Shown here: positions 1 through 7,505 of the stretch, one piece after another
Layout: every line of letters begins with the position of its first letter
Numbering within the stretch: position 1 is the first letter of the stretch
Assembly: GCA_023457935.1 (NCBI GenBank)
Contig: JAEXBA010000072.1
Span: 1-24,055 of the forward strand
Direction of reading: 5' to 3'
DNA: 24,055 bases
DNA from: Bacteroidota bacterium
Lineage (GTDB): Bacteria > Bacteroidota > Bacteroidia > Flavobacteriales > Weeksellaceae
Position numbers and translations under genes: made by a program
Notes under the pieces: generated by a model
Database searches by the model: none
What the model saw: only the letters and a program-made list of their open reading frames with translations
What the model was told of the DNA's origin: nothing

Positions 1-129
1 ACAAAAAGAGCTCAAACAAATGCTTCCATCGGGGCTATGCTCAAACTGTTTGCTTTTTTCCACAGGAAAATTGTTGCTTTAATCCAAATCAGCGCGGAAA
101 AATTCCTTAATTTTGATGGAGCGTTACGC
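1..129 (-). other. Partial intergenic element with AGCCCCGAT core
   Basis: No open reading frame of useful length occupies this stretch. Read on the minus strand, 38 to 22 gives ATAGCCCCGATGGAAGC, a string I associate from memory with recurring intergenic repeats or structured RNAs in Flavobacteriia; this is recollection, not a search. An 8-base direct repeat GCTCAAAC lies at 10-17 and 39-46. The element runs off the left edge, so its boundaries and fold cannot be judged. It could equally be ordinary 3' untranslated sequence of a gene outside the window. Confidence 0.3.
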
Positions 130-217
130 ATTAAGCAATAGGCTTTAAGCTAAAGCAGGAGGCAAATTATGCAACCTGAATCTTGTACCGACAACTGACA
201 ACTATCAACCAATAACC
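130..217. repeat. Degenerate heptanucleotide-phased repeat tract
   Basis: Two adjacent runs show a 7-base period. At 189-216 four units follow each other without gaps: CGACAAC, TGACAAC, TATCAAC and CAATAAC. At 130-163 a different family ends in GC: ATTAAGC, AATAGGC, TTTAAGC, a 6-base TAAAGC and AGGAGGC. The tract ends 7 bases before the start codon of the peptidase E gene, so it would lie in the 5' leader or promoter of that gene. Short heptad repeats between genes are known in other bacteria such as cyanobacteria; a relation to those is only an analogy. Confidence 0.6.
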
Positions 218-223
218 AAAAAA

Positions 224-919
224 ATGAACATCATCCTCGCCTCAACTTCCACGCTTTACGGCGGCGCTTATTTAGAATACCTTAAAGAAGAACTCACCAG
301 TCTGTACGACGGTATTGAAGAAATCCTTTTCATTCCTTTCGCGCGGCCGTCCGGAATTTCGCACGACGGTTATACCCAAAAAGTCCGTGATTTTTTTGAC
401 AAACTGAAGATCCGCGTCAAAGGTCTGCATGAATTCGAGAATAAAGAAAAGGCAGTCAACGAAGCGGAAGCGTATTTCACCGGTGGCGGAAACACGTTTT
501 TGCTTGTAAAAACCCTTCACGAAGAAGGTTTGATGGATGTTCTGAAAGAAAATATTCTGAAAGGAAAACCTTATCTCGGCTGCAGCGCAGGTTCCAATAT
601 TGGCGGAATCAACATGAAAACCACGAACGACATGCCGATTGTTTATCCGCCAAGTTTCGACACGATGGGACTGGTTCCGTTCAACATCAATCCGCATTAT
701 CTCGATCCGAATCCCGATCTGAAACACAACGGCGAAACCCGTGAAACCCGTATCAAGGAATTCTTAACGCAAAACGACATCAAAGTGGTCGGACTGCGCG
801 AAGGAAACTGGATCCGTCGCGTTGGCGATCATATTTTCATTGAAGGAAAGGAAAATACCAGAATATTTGAGAAAGACAGGGAACCGTATGAAGTGGAACC
901 TTTGTACGAGTTTCAGTAG
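224..919 (+). CDS. pepE: Peptidase E (alpha-aspartyl dipeptidase)
   Basis: Cytoplasmic serine dipeptidase of family S51, which cleaves dipeptides with an N-terminal aspartate. The 231-residue length matches the family (about 229 in enterobacteria). The nucleophile elbow is LGCSAGS with Ser121; His158 lies in NINPHYLD and Glu193 in GLREG. These positions are each one residue beyond the Ser120-His157-Glu192 triad described for Salmonella PepE, and Asp136 matches its Asp135. The ATG follows an A-rich stretch and no closer alternative start is evident. There is no signal peptide. It is the first complete gene here and is separated from dacB by 62 bases that contain a promoter-like box, so it is probably transcribed alone. 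Confidence 0.93.
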   Translation: MNIILASTSTLYGGAYLEYLKEELTSLYDGIEEILFIPFARPSGISHDGYTQKVRDFFDKLKIRVKGLHEFENKEKAVNEAEAYFTGGGNTFLLVKTLHEEGLMDVLKENILKGKPYLGCSAGSNIGGINMKTTNDMPIVYPPSFDTMGLVPFNINPHYLDPNPDLKHNGETRETRIKEFLTQNDIKVVGLREGNWIRRVGDHIFIEGKENTRIFEKDREPYEVEPLYEFQ

Positions 920-960
920 CGTTTTCCGCATTCAGGAAAATTAAACTTCCTCTTTTTCGT

Positions 961-968
961 TATATTTG
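961..968 (+). promoter_or_regulatory. TAnnTTTG -7 box for dacB
   Basis: TATATTTG matches the Bacteroidota -7 consensus TAnnTTTG and ends 13 bases before the dacB start. No clear -33 TTG is placed 17-23 bases upstream. Confidence 0.55.
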
Positions 969-981
969 AAAAAAAGAATTA

Positions 982-2358
982 ATGAAAAGAACGGTTTTCG
1001 CTACACTCATACTTTCCTCCAACCTGTTTTTCGCCCAGAATATTGCCCAGAAACTCGATGCGGCTACAAAAAAACTGCTGAGTTCTTCCGCCGCTTATTC
1101 TGCCAACCTTTCATTCTACGTTGCTGACAGCGATGGTGATTTTGTGTACGAATATCAGGGAAACAAAGGCCTTTCCACTGCTTCAACCCAAAAAATATTC
1201 ACTGCTGCTGCGGCACTGGAAGCATTGGGTAAAAATTACACGTACAAAACCACTTCTTCCTATTCCGGGAATATTTCGGACGGCAATTTAAGCGGCAGTC
1301 TGTTCATCAGCTCAACCGGTGATCCTACTCTGGGAAGCTGGCGATACGAAGGTTACAAACCGGAAAACTTCAGACAGAAACTCATTTCAGCCATAAAAGA
1401 CAAAGGGATTTCCAAAATTTCCGGCGATTTGGTGATTGATGATCTTTATTTTGATTTTCAGACTGTTCCCGGCGGCTGGCCCTGGGACGATATGGGAAAC
1501 TATTACGGCGCCGGCGTCTGGAGTGTTAACTGGCGTGAAAATCAGTTTGATATGAACATGAGCGGCCGAAATATCAAAGGTTTCAACATCGATATGAAAG
1601 ATGTAAAATGGATCAGCGAAGTGAAAACCGGCGGCAGTTCCGACCAGAGTCTGATTTTTACAGCTCCTTATTCCAATGTTGCGCTCATCAACGGAACTTT
1701 ACCCGCAAAAGCGATGACGGTTTCCGGTTCCATTCCGAATCCGCCTCTGCAGCTGGGTTATGAAGTGCAGAACTGGCTGAAAGAATCCGGAATCGGGTTT
1801 CAGGGAAAAGTGTTAACGAATTCAATGCTGAAAATAGAAGGAAAAGCTGTAGAAAATGTTCCGAAGTCCAATATTTTTTTCACTTACGAATCGCCGAGTC
1901 TTGATAAGCTGGTGTACTGGTTTCTGCGTAAAAGCGTCAACCTGTACGGTGAAACGTTCATCAAAACTTTAGGTAAAGAAAAGAAAAACAACGGAAGTTT
2001 TGATGCAGGAATCGATTATCTGAAGGATTTCTGGAAAAGCAAGGGCATCAACTCTTCGATGATCAATTTTGCCGACGGAAGCGGACTCTCGCCACAGAAT
2101 TATGTTTCTGCGAGAGCAGAAGTGCAGTCGTTGCTGTATTCCCAGAAACAGCCGTGGTTCAGTGCTTTTTACGAAGGTTTTCCTACGCAGGGAAACGGTA
2201 TGAAAATGAAAAGCGGAACGATTCGTGATTCAAAATCATTTGCCGGTTATCACACTTCGTCTTCCGGTAAAAAGTATGTTTTTGCAATCATCATCAATAA
2301 TTATCAGGGCGGAAGTGTAAGCGATGCACTGTATAATGTTCTGAATGTTTTAAAATAA
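982..2358 (+). CDS. dacB: D-alanyl-D-alanine carboxypeptidase/endopeptidase (PBP4, family S13)
   Basis: Periplasmic low-molecular-weight penicillin-binding protein that trims or cleaves peptidoglycan cross-links. A signal peptide is seen at residues 1-19 (ending FFAQ). The three active-site motifs are present: SxxK as STQK at 68-71, SxN as SVN at 318-320, and the third box as KSG at 410-412, where many family members have KTG. DGSGLS at 365-370 is also typical of S13 enzymes. Between the first two motifs lies the long insert characteristic of PBP4. The 458-residue length is normal. The next gene starts 4 bases after the stop, suggesting co-transcription with the histidine kinase. Confidence 0.9.
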   Translation: MKRTVFATLILSSNLFFAQNIAQKLDAATKKLLSSSAAYSANLSFYVADSDGDFVYEYQGNKGLSTASTQKIFTAAAALEALGKNYTYKTTSSYSGNISDGNLSGSLFISSTGDPTLGSWRYEGYKPENFRQKLISAIKDKGISKISGDLVIDDLYFDFQTVPGGWPWDDMGNYYGAGVWSVNWRENQFDMNMSGRNIKGFNIDMKDVKWISEVKTGGSSDQSLIFTAPYSNVALINGTLPAKAMTVSGSIPNPPLQLGYEVQNWLKESGIGFQGKVLTNSMLKIEGKAVENVPKSNIFFTYESPSLDKLVYWFLRKSVNLYGETFIKTLGKEKKNNGSFDAGIDYLKDFWKSKGINSSMINFADGSGLSPQNYVSARAEVQSLLYSQKQPWFSAFYEGFPTQGNGMKMKSGTIRDSKSFAGYHTSSSGKKYVFAIIINNYQGGSVSDALYNVLNVLK

Positions 2359-2362
2359 AATT

Positions 2363-3526
2363 TTGAAGAAACCGTTTCTTTCCCGAATCAACCAATGGCT
2401 GGTTTTTATTCTGCTGACACTTGTTGCAGCAGGAATTGTTGTGGCTTCGGTTATTCTCATCAACTATCTGAAGAAGGAAGAAATCAAGCGTATCAATCTG
2501 CTTTCAAAAGCCATACGCATTCAGCAGGAAATTACTTCTCCCGATCCTGCAATTCTGGAACTCCTGCCCGATATTCACACCAGTAACAACACGATTCCGA
2601 TTATTGTGGCCGACAGAGCAAGGAAACCGATTCTCGAGGAAGGCTATTACATGAACATTCCGGAAGAAGTTCTGAATGATCCGGAAGAGCTTCACATGCT
2701 GATGTACAAAATGCAGAAAAGCTACGAACCGATTGAAATTAAGTTTCCCGACGGTAACAATCAGTACGTTTATTATGACAATTCACAGCTGCTCAATAAC
2801 CTTCAGTTTGCGCCGTATCTGCTCGGAATTTTTATTTTTTCGTATCTGCTTTTTTCGTTCTGGTTTATGCGTACGATCAAAAAGACCGATGAAGGTTTTC
2901 TGTGGGCCGGACTGGCAAAGGAAACCGCTCACCAAATCGGAACTCCGCTGTCTTCCATGATCGGCTGGATCGAAATTATGAAAATGGAAAGCCCGGAATC
3001 GGAATCTGCCGAAGAAATCGGAAAAGATGTGGAACGGCTCAAGACGATTTCGGAACGTTTTTCAAAAATAGGTTCTGTTCCTGAACTCAACGATATGAAT
3101 CTTTCGGAAACCATTCAGGAAAATTACAATTATCTTAAAACAAGGATTTCGGGGAAAGTTAATTTCAGACTGAATTTGCCGGAAGAAGACATTCTTGCCA
3201 AACACAACCGTATTCTGATGAGTTGGGTAATTGAAAATCTTGTTAAAAACGCTGTTGATGCCATGAAAGGCGAAGGAAATCTGAGTATTTCGCTGTACGA
3301 AAGGAAGAAAAATATTGTAATCGACGTCAAAGACAGTGGTTGCGGTATGACGAGCGGACAGGCCTCAAAAGCATTCAAACCCGGCTTTTCTACGAAAAAA
3401 AGAGGTTGGGGTCTCGGTTTAAGTCTGGCCAAAAGAGTGGTGAAGGAATACCACCGCGGTGACATCGGCATCGCACAGACGGAACCGGGAAAAGGAACAA
3501 CTTTCCGGGTTATTTTGAAGAAGTAA
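2363..3526 (+). CDS. Orphan membrane sensor histidine kinase
   Basis: A 387-residue two-component sensor kinase. Two membrane helices are seen (about 11-34 and 151-170) flanking a roughly 115-residue periplasmic sensor region with no recognised domain. No HAMP domain is evident. The dimerisation H-box ETAHQIGTPLSS carries the phosphoacceptor His190. The ATPase has an N-box at 292-300 (NLVKNAVDA), G1 DSGCGM at 324-329, an F-box around FKPGFSTK at 338-345 and G2 GWGLGLSL at 348-355. The start is TTG; the next in-frame ATG would delete the first helix, so TTG is preferred. It follows dacB by 4 bases, which hints at a cell-wall connection. No response regulator gene is nearby. Its 3' end overlaps the convergent M1 peptidase by 17 bases. 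Confidence 0.88.
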   Translation: MKKPFLSRINQWLVFILLTLVAAGIVVASVILINYLKKEEIKRINLLSKAIRIQQEITSPDPAILELLPDIHTSNNTIPIIVADRARKPILEEGYYMNIPEEVLNDPEELHMLMYKMQKSYEPIEIKFPDGNNQYVYYDNSQLLNNLQFAPYLLGIFIFSYLLFSFWFMRTIKKTDEGFLWAGLAKETAHQIGTPLSSMIGWIEIMKMESPESESAEEIGKDVERLKTISERFSKIGSVPELNDMNLSETIQENYNYLKTRISGKVNFRLNLPEEDILAKHNRILMSWVIENLVKNAVDAMKGEGNLSISLYERKKNIVIDVKDSGCGMTSGQASKAFKPGFSTKKRGWGLGLSLAKRVVKEYHRGDIGIAQTEPGKGTTFRVILKK

Positions 3527-5414
3527 CGGGCGGATCAATCCTGTGAATCTGGTTTCGGTGAACCGATGAAACACCTTTTACTTTTTTGAAATAAGTTATT
3601 GCAGAATTAATGTTTTTATCCGCGGGAATTTTTATGGAGAATCCGTGAAGCGCTTTGTACTCGTAAACAACTTCAGCTCCATAATTTCTGATGGCTTTTT
3701 CCAGCGCTGTTTTGCCGACGGTTTTGTCATAATAAATAATCAGGGTTCTTCTGTCGGTTTTTTCTTCAGATTTCTTCGGTAAAACCCGTTCTTCAGGAAT
3801 AATCACCGTTTTTTTATAGCGGAGGTAATAATTTCTGTCAAATTCTACCGGATTTTCTGTTTCCAGCTGTACCGTCTGCCAGGTTTCAGTTGGTTTTATC
3901 TCTTGATTTCCGTTGATTCTGATCGGTAAATTCAGGTTCTGAACCGAGTTTAAATAGCGATAGTGAAACTCTTTTCCGGCCTGCGCATATTCCAAGACCG
4001 GAATGTTTGTTGTTCTCAAATACTGGTCGAAAACGGAGGAAAAATCAATGCCGGATTTTTGTGAAATGTAGTCTTCAATCTGTTTTGTGGTAACCGTCTG
4101 ATGATAAAAATCCTTATTGATTCCTCTTAAAATCTGTCTGAATTTTTCGTCATCGTTAATCACCTGCCGTATGGTATGAAGCATGTTAGCCCCTTTGTAG
4201 TACATGTCGCCGCTGCCTTCGTTTCTTACGCCGTATTTTCCAATGATTGGCTTGTCGTTGCTGATGGCCAGCCGTGTACCCTGAACATATTTTTCAGCTG
4301 ATTTTTTATCCAGATATTTTTCCGTGAAAAGGGTTTCGGAATAAGAGGTAAAACTTTCATGAATCCACATATCTGCCTGATCTTTTGCAGTGATGTTATT
4401 CGCAAACCATTCATGCCCGCTTTCGTGAACAATGATGAAATCCCATTTCAGCCCGATTCCGGTCATTGAAAGATCGCGGCCGAGATAACCGTTCATATAA
4501 TTGTTTCCGTACGCAACATTGCTCTGATGTTCCATTCCCAAATAGGGCGTTTCCACAAGTTTGTAGGAATCCTCGTAAAACGGATACGGCCCGAACCAGT
4601 ATTCCATTGCTGAAAGCATCGGTTTTACCTGTTCAAACTGTTTTTTTGCCTTTTCAAGATGGTAATCCAGAACCCAGTAATCCAGATCAAGCTTTCCTTT
4701 CTCACCGCTGAACTGGTCTTTAAAATTGCTGTATTTTCCTACACTTGGAACAATTGAGTAGGCGTTGATTGGATTCCTGACTTCCCACGTCCAGATTTTT
4801 TTGTCTTTGTCTGTTTTCTGATCAATCAGGCGGCCGTTTCCGACTCCGGTAAGATCTGAAGATGTGATGATTTTCATGATTATGCCGTTCTCCGGCTCAT
4901 CATTCCAGATATCTTTTACAGGAAGCCAAACCGACGTCCCTATTCCTTCCTGTGCGACACTCATGAAAGGATTTCCTTTGTCATCGGTCTCAAAAACCCA
5001 TCCGCCGTCCCATGGAGCATTCTTTGCAACAGTTGGATTTCCGGAATAGTTAATAGAGAAGCTGTACACTTCACCTTTTCTGAATTTCCCTTTTGTGTAA
5101 ATGAAAATAAAATCTCCGTCCCGTGTGGCCGAATAATTTGCGAGTGTTGAGTTGGTAATTTTAAACTGCATCGGCTGCTGCAGATCGATCTGAAAAGTCG
5201 GATTATCCGTGTCTTTGGTAATCTGAAAAGTAATTTTATTCTTTCCTGAAACATATTTCTTATCAAAATCCGGCTCTACGGTAATTTCGTATTTTTTTAC
5301 GTCCCAGAAGCTTCGGAAATCCGTATATGAACCTTTCAGTGAATCGGTTTTCGTAAAATTCTGAGCTGGTATAACCGCAGAAATAAAAATTGAAATAAAA
5401 GTTAATCGCTTCAT
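3510..5414 (-). CDS. Secreted M1-family metallo-aminopeptidase with I9-like C-terminal domain
   Basis: Zinc aminopeptidase of the M1 family, exported by a signal peptide at about residues 1-18 (MKRLTFISIFISAVIPAQ). In the 634-residue form used here, the exopeptidase motif is GMEHQ at 293-297 and the zinc site is HESGH at 330-334 with the third ligand Glu353, exactly 18 residues after the second His. An upstream in-frame ATG at 5435 would add 7 residues before the signal peptide, but a -7 promoter box at 5433-5440 covers it, so 5414 is chosen. After the catalytic part, residues about 557-625 resemble a peptidase inhibitor I9/subtilase propeptide fold, with the segment EYKALHGFSIKIP followed by a helix and GVSSVHRNQ. 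That is unusual at the C terminus of an M1 enzyme. Its 3' end overlaps the kinase gene. Confidence 0.9.
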   Translation of the reverse strand: MKRLTFISIFISAVIPAQNFTKTDSLKGSYTDFRSFWDVKKYEITVEPDFDKKYVSGKNKITFQITKDTDNPTFQIDLQQPMQFKITNSTLANYSATRDGDFIFIYTKGKFRKGEVYSFSINYSGNPTVAKNAPWDGGWVFETDDKGNPFMSVAQEGIGTSVWLPVKDIWNDEPENGIIMKIITSSDLTGVGNGRLIDQKTDKDKKIWTWEVRNPINAYSIVPSVGKYSNFKDQFSGEKGKLDLDYWVLDYHLEKAKKQFEQVKPMLSAMEYWFGPYPFYEDSYKLVETPYLGMEHQSNVAYGNNYMNGYLGRDLSMTGIGLKWDFIIVHESGHEWFANNITAKDQADMWIHESFTSYSETLFTEKYLDKKSAEKYVQGTRLAISNDKPIIGKYGVRNEGSGDMYYKGANMLHTIRQVINDDEKFRQILRGINKDFYHQTVTTKQIEDYISQKSGIDFSSVFDQYLRTTNIPVLEYAQAGKEFHYRYLNSVQNLNLPIRINGNQEIKPTETWQTVQLETENPVEFDRNYYLRYKKTVIIPEERVLPKKSEEKTDRRTLIIYYDKTVGKTALEKAIRNYGAEVVYEYKALHGFSIKIPADKNINSAITYFKKVKGVSSVHRNQIHRIDPPVTSSK

Positions 5415-5432
5415 TTTTTTGCTTTTCAAACT

Positions 5433-5459
5433 CAAAAGTAATCAATAATTTTACATCAA
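5433..5459 (-). promoter_or_regulatory. Promoter of the M1 aminopeptidase
   Basis: On the minus strand TACTTTTG (5440-5433) matches TAnnTTTG, and a TTG (5459-5457) lies 16 bases upstream, one short of the usual 17-23. Transcription would start after the ATG at 5435, which supports the start at 5414. The spacer contains the -7 box of the divergent lipoprotein gene. Confidence 0.6.
5446..5453 (+). promoter_or_regulatory. TAATTTTA(C) variant -7 box for the small lipoprotein gene
   Basis: TAATTTTA followed by C is a one-base variant of TAnnTTTG and ends 21 bases before the lipoprotein start. The same nine bases occur before the sigma factor and terC genes. Confidence 0.4.
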
Positions 5460-5474
5460 AATAAAAACCAAATT

Positions 5475-5906
5475 ATGAAAAAGTATCTGCTTGCCCTTAC
5501 CGGAATTGCAGTTGTGATTTCTTGTGAGAAAAAGGAAAATGTGGAGTCAAAGAAGGTGAATCCCGTTCCGGAAAATAAAGTTGAACAAACTTCCGACAGT
5601 GTCATCATACCGGAAGAAGATTCTGTCTCTCTGCCAACCGGATTTCAGGATGAGATCAGCGGCGCTGATGTTCAGGAATATAAGCCAAAAAAGGGAAAAC
5701 TCCTGAAATTTACCGAGCAATATGACACTGAAGGAAACGAAATAATCGTAATTTCCGAAAATGGAAAAAAAGATCTCTGGCTGTATAAATCGAAGAAAAA
5801 TCCTTCGGTGTATGAGCTGCGTTCACGGGGAATTACGCTTACAAAAGATGAAACTTCCTACACGCTTACGCGAAACGGCACCACTTCAACTTACAACAAA
5901 AAATAA
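5475..5906 (+). CDS. Small hypothetical lipoprotein
   Basis: A 143-residue protein with a lipoprotein signal peptide: MKKYLLALTGIAVVISC, lipidated Cys17. The mature N-terminal third is rich in Lys, Glu and Pro and is probably disordered. The C-terminal 70 residues carry alternating short hydrophobic and charged strands (for example GNEIIVISENGKKDLWLYK), suggesting a small beta-rich domain. I do not recognise a family. It lies 35 bases upstream of an ECF sigma gene on the same strand. A regulatory link such as a sensor or anti-sigma role is possible, but it has no membrane helix and the sigma gene appears to have its own promoter. Confidence 0.8.
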   Translation: MKKYLLALTGIAVVISCEKKENVESKKVNPVPENKVEQTSDSVIIPEEDSVSLPTGFQDEISGADVQEYKPKKGKLLKFTEQYDTEGNEIIVISENGKKDLWLYKSKKNPSVYELRSRGITLTKDETSYTLTRNGTTSTYNKK

Positions 5907-5929
5907 CGTAAATTTCCGGTAGATTCAGT

Positions 5930-5937
5930 TAATTTTA
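5930..5937 (+). promoter_or_regulatory. TAATTTTA(C) variant -7 box for the sigma factor gene
   Basis: TAATTTTA followed by C ends only 4 bases before the sigma factor ATG, so a transcript from here would be leaderless or nearly so. Confidence 0.35.
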
Positions 5938-5941
5938 CAGA

Positions 5942-6499
5942 ATGCAGGATAAAAACCTTTTGCCTTTGCTTCAGAAAGCGCTCAAAAAAGACCAGAAAGC
6001 GCAGACTCAGCTGATCAATTTATTCTGGGTTGACGTTTTTTCCTTTGTTCTGAAAAAAGTAAGTGATGAGCATGATGCCGATGAACTTACGGTTGCCGTT
6101 TTCTCCAAAGTCCTGAACAAACTTCATCTCTACGATCCCAATTTTCAGTTTAAAACCTGGATTCTTACCATTGCGCAGAATACTGTAATTGATTTCTGGC
6201 GGAAGAAAAGCCGCGACAACGAAGATGCCACAGGAAATCTTGAAGAAGTACGCAATCAGTTTGCAAAATCGCCGGAAGAACTGCTGATCTCAGAGGAAGA
6301 CCAGAACAAGATTACAAAAGTGATCGAAAGTCTTGAAAGCAACTATCAGGAAATCATCAAACTGCGTTTTTTTGAAGAGAAAAGCATCAAGGAAATAGCC
6401 GAAGAGCTAAATATTTCCGTCGCCAACACAAAAGTACGCATCATGCGCGCCAAAAAAGTACTCGCCGAATTATTGAAAAACGGTGATTCTGAAGATTGA
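5942..6499 (+). CDS. RNA polymerase ECF-type sigma-70 factor
   Basis: A 185-residue sigma factor with only regions 2 and 4, as in the extracytoplasmic-function class. Region 2 covers about residues 20-90 and includes the core-binding and -10-recognition segment ending FKTWILTIAQNTVIDFWRKKSRD. Region 4 covers about 125-180, with the helix-turn-helix KSIKEIAEELNISVANTKVRIMRAKK cut into its two helices around the turn NIS. It would redirect RNA polymerase to a set of stress or envelope promoters. No recognisable anti-sigma factor (membrane protein with a zinc or anti-sigma domain) lies next to it; only the small lipoprotein is upstream. The downstream lipA gene has a separate promoter. The target genes cannot be inferred from the window alone. 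Confidence 0.9.
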   Translation: MQDKNLLPLLQKALKKDQKAQTQLINLFWVDVFSFVLKKVSDEHDADELTVAVFSKVLNKLHLYDPNFQFKTWILTIAQNTVIDFWRKKSRDNEDATGNLEEVRNQFAKSPEELLISEEDQNKITKVIESLESNYQEIIKLRFFEEKSIKEIAEELNISVANTKVRIMRAKKVLAELLKNGDSED

Positions 6500-6528
6500 C
6501 GAAACCAATTTAATATTCCGTATTTTTG
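6496..6528 (+). promoter_or_regulatory. Promoter of lipA (TTG-N22-TAnnTTTG)
   Basis: TTG at 6496-6498 and TATTTTTG at 6521-6528 are separated by 22 bases, within the 17-23 range known for Flavobacterium promoters. The -7 box ends 16 bases before the lipA ATG. The TTG overlaps the last codons of the sigma gene. Confidence 0.65.
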
Positions 6529-6544
6529 TGGTTCAATTCAGAAA

Positions 6545-7411
6545 ATGGAAAATCTCACACAGGATACAACTGTTCAGAAACCAAAATGGATCCGCGTAAA
6601 ACTTCCAACCGGAAAGAGTTATCGTGAACTCCGGACTTTGGTCGACAAATATAAACTCAATACCATTTGCCAGAGCGGCAGCTGTCCGAATATGGGCGAA
6701 TGTTGGGGTGAAGGAACGGCAACATTCATGATTCTTGGTAATATATGTACAAGAAGCTGTGGTTTTTGTGGTGTGAAAACCGGAAAACCGCTTGATGTCA
6801 ACTGGGATGAACCGGAAAAAGTGGCGCGTTCCATTAAATTAATGAAAATCAAACATGCGGTGCTTACTTCGGTAGACCGTGATGATCTGAAAGATATGGG
6901 CTCAATTCTTTGGGCAGAAACGGTGAATGCGGTGCGCAGAATTTCTCCGGGAACAACTATGGAGACTTTAATTCCTGATTTTCAGGGAATTCACAAACAC
7001 ATCGACCGTTTGGTTGAAGTTGCTCCGGAAGTTATTTCCCATAACATGGAAACCGTGAAAAGATTAACGCGTGAAGTGAGAATTCAGGCAAAATACGAAC
7101 GAAGTCTGGATGTTCTGCAATATCTGAAAGAAGCCGGACAGAACCGTACCAAAACCGGAATTATGCTTGGTTTGGGTGAAGAAAAAAATGAGGTTTTTCA
7201 GACCATTGAAGATGTTCGTAACGCCAATGTTGATGTAATTACACTCGGACAGTATCTGCAGCCAACGAAAAAACATCTGGCGGTGAGAAAATTCATCACA
7301 CCGGAAGAATTTGATGAATACGGCGATTTTGCCAGAAGTCTGGGCTTCCGGCATGTGGAAAGTTCACCGTTGGTAAGAAGTTCTTATCACGCTGAAAAAC
7401 ACATACATTAA
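6545..7411 (+). CDS. lipA: Lipoyl synthase
   Basis: Radical SAM enzyme that inserts two sulfurs into octanoyl groups on the E2 and GcvH lipoyl domains, in the cytoplasm. The auxiliary iron-sulfur cluster is held by Cys42, Cys47 and Cys53 (CQSGSCPNMGEC), the family's CX4CX5C motif. The radical SAM cluster is held by Cys68, Cys72 and Cys75 (CTRSCGFC). The C-terminal RSSYHA motif carries the serine (about 279) known to ligate the auxiliary cluster. The length of 288 residues is normal. No lipB is adjacent. A strong terminator follows, so it is probably a single-gene transcript. Confidence 0.97.
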   Translation: MENLTQDTTVQKPKWIRVKLPTGKSYRELRTLVDKYKLNTICQSGSCPNMGECWGEGTATFMILGNICTRSCGFCGVKTGKPLDVNWDEPEKVARSIKLMKIKHAVLTSVDRDDLKDMGSILWAETVNAVRRISPGTTMETLIPDFQGIHKHIDRLVEVAPEVISHNMETVKRLTREVRIQAKYERSLDVLQYLKEAGQNRTKTGIMLGLGEEKNEVFQTIEDVRNANVDVITLGQYLQPTKKHLAVRKFITPEEFDEYGDFARSLGFRHVESSPLVRSSYHAEKHIH

Positions 7412-7430
7412 TTAATAAAGATAGAATGCG

Positions 7431-7455
7431 ATCGGGAATTTTTCCCGATTTTTTT
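7431..7455 (+). terminator. Intrinsic terminator after lipA
   Basis: An 8-base-pair stem ATCGGGAA/TTCCCGAT with a TTT loop is followed by a run of T. It lies 20 bases after the lipA stop. Confidence 0.85.
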
Positions 7456-7505
7456 ATGTCCGCTTTGCTGAATTTTTTATTTTTAGGAAACCAAAAACAG
7501 AAAAT

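Noticed and set aside
5415..5435. Upstream ATG for the M1 aminopeptidase
   Set aside because: It would put seven charged residues before the signal peptide, and a TAnnTTTG box at 5433-5440 overlaps it, so it is probably not transcribed.
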